Below are positions 8,357 through 16,351 of a stretch of 64,000 bases of DNA, one piece after another. The position numbers were made by a program, and so were the translations under genes. Positions within the stretch are counted from its first letter, which is position 1; each line of letters opens with the position of its first letter. Below the pieces are notes generated by a model, which was given only the letters and a program-made list of their open reading frames with translations, made no database searches and was not told the DNA's origin. The DNA is from a virus: positions 1-64,000 of the IMG/VR virus record IMGVR_UViG_3300027770_003399; one strand, given 5' to 3'.

Positions 8357-10684
8357 TCAAGGAGACCCACCATCTAGAGTTCCCCATGTTGGAACTCCAG
8401 CAACAACTTGTAATATATATCCATTAGATCCAGCAGCTAATTCAGAACCCACACTACTAGCTCCAACCATCAGAGCATTGGAGGCTAATGCTATTTTACC
8501 AACTGTTATTCCAGCAGTACTATTAACATCAGCATTTAATATAGTACCATCTAATATCATGGTGCTAGTAACTTTACCACTTCCAATAGCAGTAACTCCA
8601 GCATTAGTAATAGTAACATCTCCAGTAACACCAACAGATGTTGCTACGTTTGAAGCATTTCCCACTAATATATTAGCACTAGTTAAAGATGCCAACTTAC
8701 TAAAAGCTATAGCAGCACTACTATTAATATCAGCATTTACAATAACATCATTAGCAATACTAGTAGCATTACCCACACTAGTTACATCCCCAGTAAGATT
8801 AGCATTAGTAGTAACAGTACTAGCATTTCCAGTTAGGGCTCCAATAAAAGTACCAGCAACAAAAGTTTCACTTCCAACAGTCCACCTATTATTAGTTTCA
8901 TCCCATATCAATGAAACATTGGCATCTGTACCTCTTTCAATCTCAATACCAGCATCTTGCGTAGCTGAATATGTTTCATCGCTATTAAGAGTAATAATAG
9001 AATCCCCAATATTAACAGTATTACTATTTACTGTTGTTGTGGTACCATTAACTGTTAAATCTCCGCTTAGAATAAGCCCCGAAGCATTTACTGTTCCTGT
9101 AAAAGTTGGACTAGCAATAGGAGCAACATCTGTTCCTATAACCAATCCAAGTGTTGTCCTTTGTGCGGATGCGTCAGCATCGTCTAATAGGGCTTTGCCC
9201 GCAGTTGTTAAATCAAACACAGCAGCTGTGCCCGCTCCTGTAAATTGAATACCCTTATTAGCAGCAGACGTTAAGCCAGCGATAGCAGCAAGTTCAGCAT
9301 CATAGGCCTGAACATCAGTACCAATAGTTAATCCTAACGAAGTTTTTAATGTTGCTGCACTTTCAACAACAAAGTTAGTTCCATTGCCGATAATTACTCC
9401 GTTGTCTGTTGGACTTAATCCAGCAACGTCAGCTAACTGAGCATCATAAGCCTGAACATCTGTTCCTATAGCCAACCCTAATGTTGTTCTTTGTGCGGAT
9501 GCGTCAGCATCGTCTAATAGGGCTTTGCCCGCAGTTGTTAAATCAAATACAGCAGCTGTGCCTGCTCCTGTAAATTGGATGCCTTTATTAGCAGCAGACG
9601 TTAAACCCGCAATTGCAGCAAGTTCAGCGTCATAAGCCTGAACATCAGTACCAATAGTTAATCCTAACGAAGTTTTTAATGTTGCTGCACTTTCAACAAC
9701 AAAGTTAGTTCCATTGCCGATAATTACTCCGTTGTCTGTTGGACTTAATCCAGCAACGTCAGCTAACTGAGCATCATAAGCCTGAACATCTGTTCCTATA
9801 ACTAACCCAAGAGTTGTTCGACCTGCACTAGCATCAGTATCGTCAACTAAACTTCGCCCAAAAGCTGTTATAACTCCTGTTGTATAAGTATCATTAGCCG
9901 TAGCATATAGATAGCTACCAGAAGCCGTTGTTAATCCAGCAATGCTAGTTAAACCAGCATCATAAGCCTGAGTATACGTTCCAACAGTTAAATTAAGAGA
10001 AGCAGCAGTTGGTAGAGTCTGATCTCCAGTATTTGTTCCGCTAGACGTTCCAGAAAAAGTTCCATCTTGAGTAGCTAAGGTCCCCAAGCCGAGAGTTGTT
10101 CGACCCGCACTAGCATTAGCATCGTCAACTAAACTTCGTCCAAAAGCTGTTATAACCCCCGTTGTATAAACATCGCTAGCTGTAGCATAAAGATAATTGT
10201 CCGACCCTGTTGTTAATCCAGCGATGCTCTGTAACCCAGCATCATAAGCTTGAATGTTAGTTCCAATGCCACTAACAGCAATAGTCAACTGATGACCACT
10301 ATAAGTCAAATCAATATTAGACCCCTCTATGAGTCCACTCCCCACAATATCCATAACTTGATCAGAGCTAACTGTTCCAGCAGTTACTCTAGCATCAACA
10401 GCAGTATTAAAATCAGTAATACGACTGGATGGAATTCCAGTAACACTAATAGCTATCGTGGATCCATTAGTCCCCTTAGACAGTCCAATACCACTAACAC
10501 CCGTAAAATCAGTAGGTAGGGTAGCAGCATATGTTAAACTATTCCAAGCAGTTGTTCCGTCTCCAATCTTATACCTACCAGTTGTTGTATCATATCCCCA
10601 CTCTCCAGCAGACAAAACAATAGTACCAGCAGCCCACTCAACAGTTGTTCCACGACGAATCTGAATTAATGTTTTAACTGCCAT
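8357..10684 (-). CDS. Large repetitive tail fibre 1 (775 aa)
   Basis: Begins with the same attachment domain (IQIRRGTTVEWAAGT, GEWGYDTTTGRYKIGDGTTA). The shaft mixes the LTTASGSYLYATANDTYTTG module with a second module type (SPTDNGVIIGNGTNFVVESA, NKGIQFTGAGTAAVF) repeated at a 330-bp DNA period. From about residue 520 it switches to a SGDLTVNGTTTTVNSNTVN segment and a LTGDVTSVGNATSIANDVIV segment typical of phage fibre shafts. Unlike its paralogues it lacks the VYVKTSDKSYRY head and ends GTLDGGSP. It could be a proximal shaft part of a multi-subunit fibre; that is inference. Confidence 0.88.
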   Translation of the reverse strand: MAVKTLIQIRRGTTVEWAAGTIVLSAGEWGYDTTTGRYKIGDGTTAWNSLTYAATLPTDFTGVSGIGLSKGTNGSTIAISVTGIPSSRITDFNTAVDARVTAGTVSSDQVMDIVGSGLIEGSNIDLTYSGHQLTIAVSGIGTNIQAYDAGLQSIAGLTTGSDNYLYATASDVYTTGVITAFGRSLVDDANASAGRTTLGLGTLATQDGTFSGTSSGTNTGDQTLPTAASLNLTVGTYTQAYDAGLTSIAGLTTASGSYLYATANDTYTTGVITAFGRSLVDDTDASAGRTTLGLVIGTDVQAYDAQLADVAGLSPTDNGVIIGNGTNFVVESAATLKTSLGLTIGTDVQAYDAELAAIAGLTSAANKGIQFTGAGTAAVFDLTTAGKALLDDADASAQRTTLGLAIGTDVQAYDAQLADVAGLSPTDNGVIIGNGTNFVVESAATLKTSLGLTIGTDVQAYDAELAAIAGLTSAANKGIQFTGAGTAAVFDLTTAGKALLDDADASAQRTTLGLVIGTDVAPIASPTFTGTVNASGLILSGDLTVNGTTTTVNSNTVNIGDSIITLNSDETYSATQDAGIEIERGTDANVSLIWDETNNRWTVGSETFVAGTFIGALTGNASTVTTNANLTGDVTSVGNATSIANDVIVNADINSSAAIAFSKLASLTSANILVGNASNVATSVGVTGDVTITNAGVTAIGSGKVTSTMILDGTILNADVNSTAGITVGKIALASNALMVGASSVGSELAAGSNGYILQVVAGVPTWGTLDGGSP

Positions 10685-10711
10685 AGTAATATCTTTCTTT
10701 TAAAAATTAGT

Positions 10712-10975
10712 TTAAGGGGAACCACAATCAAAATCATAATCATCTAGATAAGTATTTAATCCATCTATTCTAGCAACACTCAAATTACCAGTAATCTTAC
10801 TCATAGGAATATCTGGAAGGTCACTAACAGATATAATATCTCTATCACTAATTATATTTACACTATTATATCCAAATTTCTCAATTTCTACAACCCCAAT
10901 ATTATCAATATAGCTAGTTTCCAGACTTATGATATTCGGCTCAATATTTTCAATAACTACAATAAATTCGCTCAT
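10712..10975 (-). CDS. Small fibre-associated protein
   Basis: 87 aa, starting at ATG 10975, which overlaps the upstream stop as ATGA; a longer TTG start at 10984 is possible but less likely. The middle (SDLPDIPMSKITGNLSVARI) resembles linker segments in phage fibres. The end, DCGSP, recalls the DGGSP end of the next fibre. It sits between the adaptor-like protein and the first large fibre, so a role as fibre linker or baseplate-proximal piece is plausible. No catalytic motif seen. Confidence 0.65.
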   Translation of the reverse strand: MSEFIVVIENIEPNIISLETSYIDNIGVVEIEKFGYNSVNIISDRDIISVSDLPDIPMSKITGNLSVARIDGLNTYLDDYDFDCGSP

Positions 10976-11370
10976 GGTTGACAACTTAATAGGGTGTCGC
11001 TATTTCTACGAATTATTTTTACACCGCCAAAAATCAACCTTATTATTTCTTTGCCTCCCCCAGTATACATAGCAGAAGGACTTTCTAGCTCAAGATCATA
11101 CTTTGCGCTATCAAATAAGAAGTTGTTCGTAACACTAGCAGGAAATTGCAATAATAGTTTGCCTTCTGCTCCAGTAATTGTAAATTTATAAAGAGTATAA
11201 TCAAGATTAGTGGTACTAAATACCTGTACAATTCCCTTGCTGGTTGTCCATATCAATCTGGCACACCAACCGGTAATATTAATGGGTATCTCACTACTAT
11301 CTTTATATATTAAGGATAGCTTAAAGGAAGATCCTTGTTCTATTGTGAAGTCATATTTGCCAGCTGCCAT
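10972..11370 (-). CDS. Adaptor/baseplate-like protein with beta-sandwich domain
   Basis: 132 aa. The pattern YDFTIEQGSSFKLSLIYKD, then INITGWCARLIW, then KYDLELESP and IRLIFGGVKIIR is a recurring domain in phage upper-baseplate and fibre-adaptor proteins: a beta-sandwich in which a user-specified property is expressed as displacement from a default. It ends in an ATGA overlap with the small fibre-associated gene. The position just upstream of the fibres supports a role in fibre attachment. The domain is recognised by pattern; the exact role is not known. Confidence 0.6.
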   Translation of the reverse strand: MAAGKYDFTIEQGSSFKLSLIYKDSSEIPINITGWCARLIWTTSKGIVQVFSTTNLDYTLYKFTITGAEGKLLLQFPASVTNNFLFDSAKYDLELESPSAMYTGGGKEIIRLIFGGVKIIRRNSDTLLSCQP

Positions 11371-11439
11371 ATTATTTGACCTTCATGGAATGGGTGGCCT
11401 ATATATTTAGTGATAATAAGTTTATATAAAATAATACAC

Positions 11440-13134
11440 CTATAAGCAAGAATAAATCCACTTAGCTTGTCCACAATCCCATATTTTGAATAATCCATGA
11501 TCATATCCAGAATTTCCCGGAAACCTTAATCTATTCAATGTAATTTGGCCATCTGTCCATTTAAAGCTAGGATATGTATGATTATATTTAAATCCTAAAT
11601 CAGACAAATAAGACCCATCCCCATATCTTAGATCTATAAATGTCATAATAGAAGATGGATTAATTTGTTCTATAGCATAATTTAATAGTTTTGAAAATCC
11701 CCCAACAACTCCAGTTCCTTTTGAGCAGCAGAATCTTGATACTTCATAGTCTTTATCTTTTAATCTTTTAAGCCTTAAACAGCTTACAATCTCATTATCA
11801 TATAATAAACAATAGGTTTGTCCCCTACCTTTTCCCATAAGATGATTAATCTCATAAAACTGATCAGCCTCCTTATTGGACAATACTCCTATAGAGCACT
11901 TTCTAGCAAAAATCCTATTAGATTTGCCCAGTCGATTTAGTATGATAGATTTAATAATATCAAACTTATCGTTCAATTCATCTTCCCTAAAAAATAATGA
12001 TCTAAAATTATTACTAGAATATACTAGCCTCTTCATGATATGATAGTTTTTATCTAATTTAGTAGCATCACTATGCCAGTATAGTCCATCTATTTCTATT
12101 AATAAATTATCTATTTTAAAGTCTGATATATAAACCCCATTATCATGAGAAACCCTATGTTGTTGAGAATAACTAATATTTTCTTCATCTAACCAGTTTT
12201 TTAAAATTTGCTCTAGAGAACTATATCTATTACCCTTTTCCATAGTGGTAGCAACTTCAAAACCATATTGAGATACCAACTGATTAAATCTACTGAGACA
12301 ATATCCTGTTTCTTCTGCCCACTCTTTACTATTTTTATTTTCATAAAATCTAGCATTACCATTAGAAATCATAGTATTAACAATCTTCTTTTTAACCTCT
12401 ATATTCTTAGTAGCACTAGTATATCCATATCTTTTTAAATTAGTTTCTTTAGTGGCCTCTTTAAATATTTCTACCTGAGCTACATTTTTGACCCCGTACT
12501 TAATTAGATTAGTATTTTGTTTCAATATCTCATTATTAGGATCTTTTGCATGATGACTAACTCCCCGAACCCTAAGATTAGTATCTTTAATTTTTTGTTT
12601 AATATCTTCATTCTGAAACACATTATCTGTACCAAATCTCTCTAGATTAGTTCTATTTCTATTTTCTGATATTTTTATCTTATATGATGGTCCATACTTT
12701 TCTATTAGGGTTTTATCTTTTTTATCCTGTAGTTTACCCTTAGTATCTAGACCCCAGCTCTTTATGGTTCTATTCAGAGATGATCTTGGAATACCCAGTT
12801 TATTAGATATATTAGATATAGACCACCCCTCTGAGATCATAAGAATAATATCGTCCTTATTACTATTTATTTTAAGACTTTTAGGATTATCTAATCTTTG
12901 AGATGAATTCTTCACTCCGTGCAACAATAGACTTATTTCTTCTCTTTTTTTAAATCTACATTGTTCACAACAATCTTTATCTAGTACCTTGTTCTGAATA
13001 TATCTAGCCTTATTACTTTTAATAATATGCTTATGGCAGTAATCACAATCAACTATAATGCTCTTGTTAGAACACTTGCTAAGGTCTTGTGGATAGTATT
13101 TATATTCACTGTATGTTATATCATTTTGTATCAT
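11440..13134 (-). CDS. Free-standing homing endonuclease, Vsr/EDxHD-like with GNAT-like C-terminus
   Basis: 564 aa. The N-terminus has a four-cysteine zinc module (CDYCHKH, CCEQC). It is followed by an HTH-like segment (GWSISNISNKLGIPRSSLNR) and by repeats of the form LERFGTDNVFQN / IKYGVKNVAQ / LKRYGYTSATKN, a DNA-binding repeat seen in phage homing nucleases. A Vsr-like nuclease core follows (SSLEQILKNWLDEENI, then DFKIDNLLIEIDGLYWHSD). The last 130 residues (GVLSNKEADQFYEINHLMG to IDLRYGDGSYLSDLGF) look like the Mom/GNAT-like domain often fused to these nucleases. It has its own promoter and interrupts the late operon between capsid and fibre genes, as expected for a selfish insertion. Confidence 0.82.
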   Translation of the reverse strand: MIQNDITYSEYKYYPQDLSKCSNKSIIVDCDYCHKHIIKSNKARYIQNKVLDKDCCEQCRFKKREEISLLLHGVKNSSQRLDNPKSLKINSNKDDIILMISEGWSISNISNKLGIPRSSLNRTIKSWGLDTKGKLQDKKDKTLIEKYGPSYKIKISENRNRTNLERFGTDNVFQNEDIKQKIKDTNLRVRGVSHHAKDPNNEILKQNTNLIKYGVKNVAQVEIFKEATKETNLKRYGYTSATKNIEVKKKIVNTMISNGNARFYENKNSKEWAEETGYCLSRFNQLVSQYGFEVATTMEKGNRYSSLEQILKNWLDEENISYSQQHRVSHDNGVYISDFKIDNLLIEIDGLYWHSDATKLDKNYHIMKRLVYSSNNFRSLFFREDELNDKFDIIKSIILNRLGKSNRIFARKCSIGVLSNKEADQFYEINHLMGKGRGQTYCLLYDNEIVSCLRLKRLKDKDYEVSRFCCSKGTGVVGGFSKLLNYAIEQINPSSIMTFIDLRYGDGSYLSDLGFKYNHTYPSFKWTDGQITLNRLRFPGNSGYDHGLFKIWDCGQAKWIYSCL

Positions 13135-13156
13135 AGAAAATTTCCTCTTTTGACTT

Positions 13157-13184
13157 ATAATACAGCAAATGCTTTGTTTGTCAA
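13157..13184 (-). promoter_or_regulatory. Promoter of the homing endonuclease gene
   Basis: Read on the minus strand: TTGACA (13184-13179), a 16-bp spacer, then TATTAT (13162-13157), followed by AAGAGGA upstream of the ATG at 13134. It lies downstream of the capsid terminator, so the nuclease gene is transcribed on its own. Confidence 0.75.
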
Positions 13185-13206
13185 GGCATAGAGTCTATGT
13201 ATGACT

Positions 13207-13236
13207 AGAAAAAAGGACCAGTATTTCTACTAGTCC
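13207..13236 (-). terminator. Rho-independent terminator after the major capsid gene
   Basis: On the minus strand there is a perfect 9-bp stem (13236-13228 with 13223-13215, one G-T pair) closed by a GAAA tetraloop and followed by a run of six T. It lies 29 bp after the capsid stop and should end or reduce late transcription there. Confidence 0.92.
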
Positions 13237-13264
13237 AGTTTTCGTTAATAATAAATAAAAGGTA

Positions 13265-14275
13265 TTAGAGTGAACCTATGATAACTCTACGATTATCTAG
13301 TACGGCGAAGCCCAGTTCTGCCCATCCGTAGAATCCAGCTCTCTTCTGACGATGAAGAGTATCATCTTCAAAAATCTGAACTTCTTGGCGAATTGGCATG
13401 ATGAAACTATCTCTCTTGCGCATATCTAGACCTACCACAACTTCAGTATCTCCACCGGGCATACTTGCAGCCAAGGAGGTAGTGAAGAATGCTTGGTATT
13501 CTTGACCAACACCAAGTTCATCTAGATCATGAAGATTGACTCCGAATACACGATTTAGACTACCGTCTGCTGCTGTATAAATCTCTCGACGAGTAATTTC
13601 GTCAATTTGATCAATACCCCAGTTTCGAATATCTTCCATCGCTTCTGGAGATACAAAAAGATCAGTTAGCATTCCACGATTAGCACTGGTACTATTACCG
13701 CCGCCGTTTCGTCTCATGACTGTTTTCATCAAACTTACCAATCTCTTGGTAAATTGACTAGCAGAAGCATCAGAATCATAAACAACGATATTTCGATCAA
13801 CACCAGCAGCTAACAAAGTATGCCAGCCGTCATCATTCATCTTCTTAACAAAGGAGCCCTCTAAAGCTTCCATTGCTCTGCCAACAACATCCCACCTAGC
13901 ATCTCTAGCATACTTTAGCAAGTAGTCGATAGATGAACCAATGTCGTAGGTTGGAACCATAACATAGTCACCTTCAACATGACGCTCTGGAATATATCCG
14001 TGATTAGGCAAAGTATATGCAACAAAGTCTTTTTCGGTACCTGGTGCAAGAAAATCTAATGGAAATTCTGGAGTAGCACTTTGAGCAAGCTTGATAGGCT
14101 CAAATATGCCGTCTAAAATATCTCCACTTAGTAAACCCTGACGAAGAGGCAATTCTAGTGCTTTTGCAAATTCTGCATTAGCGGCTAATGCTACTTCTCT
14201 ATTTGGCGAACCAGAACGCATCAAAAGATCTGTTAATTCTGGTGTTGGCTGAAATCTCTCTGTTTTAGCTGACAT
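13265..14275 (-). CDS. Major capsid protein
   Basis: 336 aa. The length, the place directly after decoration and protease/scaffold genes, and the strong terminator behind it fit an HK97-fold capsid protein. Features include an N-terminal helix region (LTDLLMRSGSPNREVALAANA), EGDYVMVPTYDIG (about 100-115), a long central helix region RWDVVGRAMEALEGSF, and a C-terminal IMPIRQEVQIFEDDTLHRQK / GFYGWAELGFAVLDNRRVI strand region typical of P-domain ends. Codon use is more GC-rich than its neighbours, as is common for very highly expressed structural genes. The call is by context and fold-type pattern; confidence is high. Confidence 0.9.
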   Translation of the reverse strand: MSAKTERFQPTPELTDLLMRSGSPNREVALAANAEFAKALELPLRQGLLSGDILDGIFEPIKLAQSATPEFPLDFLAPGTEKDFVAYTLPNHGYIPERHVEGDYVMVPTYDIGSSIDYLLKYARDARWDVVGRAMEALEGSFVKKMNDDGWHTLLAAGVDRNIVVYDSDASASQFTKRLVSLMKTVMRRNGGGNSTSANRGMLTDLFVSPEAMEDIRNWGIDQIDEITRREIYTAADGSLNRVFGVNLHDLDELGVGQEYQAFFTTSLAASMPGGDTEVVVGLDMRKRDSFIMPIRQEVQIFEDDTLHRQKRAGFYGWAELGFAVLDNRRVIIGSL

Positions 14276-14307
14276 GTTTTATCTCTCCCTGTGATTTAAA
14301 AAAAAAC

Positions 14308-14760
14308 TTATAGATTAACTGATACTTTTGCATAACCGTCTGCGTCTGTAGCACTTAAGAATTGACCAATTTGAACAGCATTAGTACTACTAGTACCTAT
14401 ATTGCCGTTTGCACCAACATAAGCCTTGGCTCCTGCACTTGGAGTGCCAGCAAGGAAATTAGTTGTAACCTGCCCATTTCTGAGTATTGTTACCTTTCCT
14501 CCTACCTGGACCTCATCTTTGTGCCAATTGATATGTTGTTTTGTTAGGTCAATATTTACAACATCATTTAGCAGAATTCCTACGGGTAATGAACCAGATG
14601 CTACTGAAGCATAAGCAACAACAGCATTGGCATCATCCATAGATACTCCCAACCCGGAAGTAGCGACATTAACACTAACCACACCACCGCGTGTTGCAGT
14701 TGTATTCATGAAAAAAGAAACATCAGTCAATAGTTCAATACGATCAGATTTTAAGGCCAT
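14308..14760 (-). CDS. Head decoration/stabilisation protein
   Basis: 150 aa, beta-rich, without signal or membrane segment. Motifs such as TRGGVVSVNVATSG, GILLNDVVNID and VQVGGKVTILRNGQ resemble small capsid-associated proteins encoded just before the capsid gene. It is separated from the capsid gene by 32 bp and from the protease by 28 bp. The call rests mainly on context and composition. Confidence 0.72.
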   Translation of the reverse strand: MALKSDRIELLTDVSFFMNTTATRGGVVSVNVATSGLGVSMDDANAVVAYASVASGSLPVGILLNDVVNIDLTKQHINWHKDEVQVGGKVTILRNGQVTTNFLAGTPSAGAKAYVGANGNIGTSSTNAVQIGQFLSATDADGYAKVSVNL

Positions 14761-14788
14761 TGTAATTTCTCCAGTAAATATTTAGGGA

Positions 14789-16333
14789 CTATTTATTTTT
14801 CTTGTTACCTAGTTTGCTGTACACGAATTCTACCAAAGCTGCTCTTGTGGAATTTAATGAAGACTCAGCTGATTCTTCACTAACGCTTAAGCTTACAGAG
14901 TCTTCTACTTCAACGTCTTCAAGGACAGATATATCGCTATTGTCTTCAGAAGCTTTCTTCTTAGGATCTTCCTTCTTAGGATCTTCCTTCTTGGTGCCAT
15001 CTTTTTCTTTCTTGTACTTTTCTAGCCAAGGAGGCAGACCAGCAGCAAAAAGAAAAGTCATAGCATCAAAAGCTTCATCTTCCATAGCATCAAATTTTTC
15101 CAATATGCTAGCAACAATTTCAGCATCTAGACCTTTGTCTACTAATGATGCTTTTCTAAGCATGTTCTTTTCTTTCTTCATCATAGCGGCTTCAGCAGCT
15201 CGATATGTCTCAATGATACTATTGGCAGTATCTAGTTCTAATCTTATAGCCTGTATAGCAGCTTCAGAATCGTCTTCCATTTTATCCATTTCTTCTTGCA
15301 TCTTTTTGATCTGCTCTTTGGTCTTTTTTGCAGCCTGAGCCATTTCGTCTTCCATTTCAAGATTGGCCGATGCGAGACCAGCAATTTTGGCTTGAATGCT
15401 GTCAGATGCTTCTTTGGTATAGACAACATCATCACTCACTGTTAGCTCTATTTCTTCAGCGACGGTTACCTTCTCTTTTGAACTCATAATAGTATTCTCC
15501 GAATTAGTGTTGGCCTGAGTAATAAATACACCTGATTTTATAATTTCTTCTTTTTTTTCCAAAGTACAACTATTGGATTTTTTGTTATCGGTCTCAGATA
15601 ATAAGTTCTTAGTAAATATTATACTATCCTGATTAGCTGGTCTGTCAACAAAACCCTTGCCAGAAAACGTTATATTTCGCAAGACTCTTCCAATTTTATA
15701 ATTTTCATGTTCACCAAGACCCCCATAAGACCGCAAATATTTGCTTAAATACGCAGTCTCATTATTTCGAGATAATATTTTATATGTTCCAGTATTTTTT
15801 TCTATTAGACCATAATCAAACCCCTTAAAGAAACATTCCATACTAACATACTTAGTACCGTCTTGTATTTCAGCTATTAGTTTTTCGGATCTGTCTTTAA
15901 GTTCTGGATTAGTAAAAGATTTATATATTACTGATCCTGTTAATATATGATATTTTTCTGGTAGATCTTCCACTTCGGTATTTTCATCTATAAGAATACC
16001 TTCCTCTGTAATAGGCCAATTTGATGTGATGTGTCCTATTATTATATTCTCATCATGTTCTAAATTAGTGGGTTTGTCTTCTGGAGTATTTTTTGCTATC
16101 CAGACTTCTTTTTTATCAAAGATATCGTCATTTTTATTCCAACTAGAACTAACAAGTATAGACTGCACATAATACAGATCATCATCACTGAAAGATGCTA
16201 GACTATGAATATTTTTTTTAATATCTTCAGATTTATGCTCTATTGGCTCTGCTATACAAGCATAAGATATTGAGGCAGAAGAGGATAACTGGGCCTCTAA
16301 CCCATCTATTTTTTCTTGGTCAAATATATGCAT
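14789..16333 (-). CDS. Prohead protease fused to scaffold
   Basis: 514 aa in two parts. Residues 1 to about 240 look like a phage prohead protease. A histidine region (NLEHDENIIIGHITSNWPI, about 94-112) and a serine region (TKYVSMECFFKGFDYG, about 168-183) could supply the catalytic pair. GKGFVDRPANQDSIIF closes the domain. Residues 260-514 are strongly helical, acidic and coiled coil (EDEMAQAAKKTKEQIKKMQE), with a KEDPKKEDPKK linker and a Ser-rich tail, as in scaffolds that are cleaved during maturation. It lies between portal and decoration genes. Assignment of the catalytic residues is inference. Confidence 0.78.
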   Translation of the reverse strand: MHIFDQEKIDGLEAQLSSSASISYACIAEPIEHKSEDIKKNIHSLASFSDDDLYYVQSILVSSSWNKNDDIFDKKEVWIAKNTPEDKPTNLEHDENIIIGHITSNWPITEEGILIDENTEVEDLPEKYHILTGSVIYKSFTNPELKDRSEKLIAEIQDGTKYVSMECFFKGFDYGLIEKNTGTYKILSRNNETAYLSKYLRSYGGLGEHENYKIGRVLRNITFSGKGFVDRPANQDSIIFTKNLLSETDNKKSNSCTLEKKEEIIKSGVFITQANTNSENTIMSSKEKVTVAEEIELTVSDDVVYTKEASDSIQAKIAGLASANLEMEDEMAQAAKKTKEQIKKMQEEMDKMEDDSEAAIQAIRLELDTANSIIETYRAAEAAMMKKEKNMLRKASLVDKGLDAEIVASILEKFDAMEDEAFDAMTFLFAAGLPPWLEKYKKEKDGTKKEDPKKEDPKKKASEDNSDISVLEDVEVEDSVSLSVSEESAESSLNSTRAALVEFVYSKLGNKKNK

Positions 16334-16351
16334 AATGATTAACCCTTATGT

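Noticed and set aside
8478-9248. 256-aa open frame on the plus strand
   Set aside because: It is the antisense shadow of the repetitive fibre gene; low-complexity Val/Leu/Pro composition and no ribosome site.
11440-13134. Transposase reading of the 564-aa protein
   Set aside because: The nuclease core is Vsr-like with homing-type DNA-binding repeats, and no terminal inverted repeats were seen.
14802-15338. 178-aa plus-strand frame opposite the protease/scaffold gene
   Set aside because: Ser/Leu-rich antisense of a coiled-coil gene; no independent signals.
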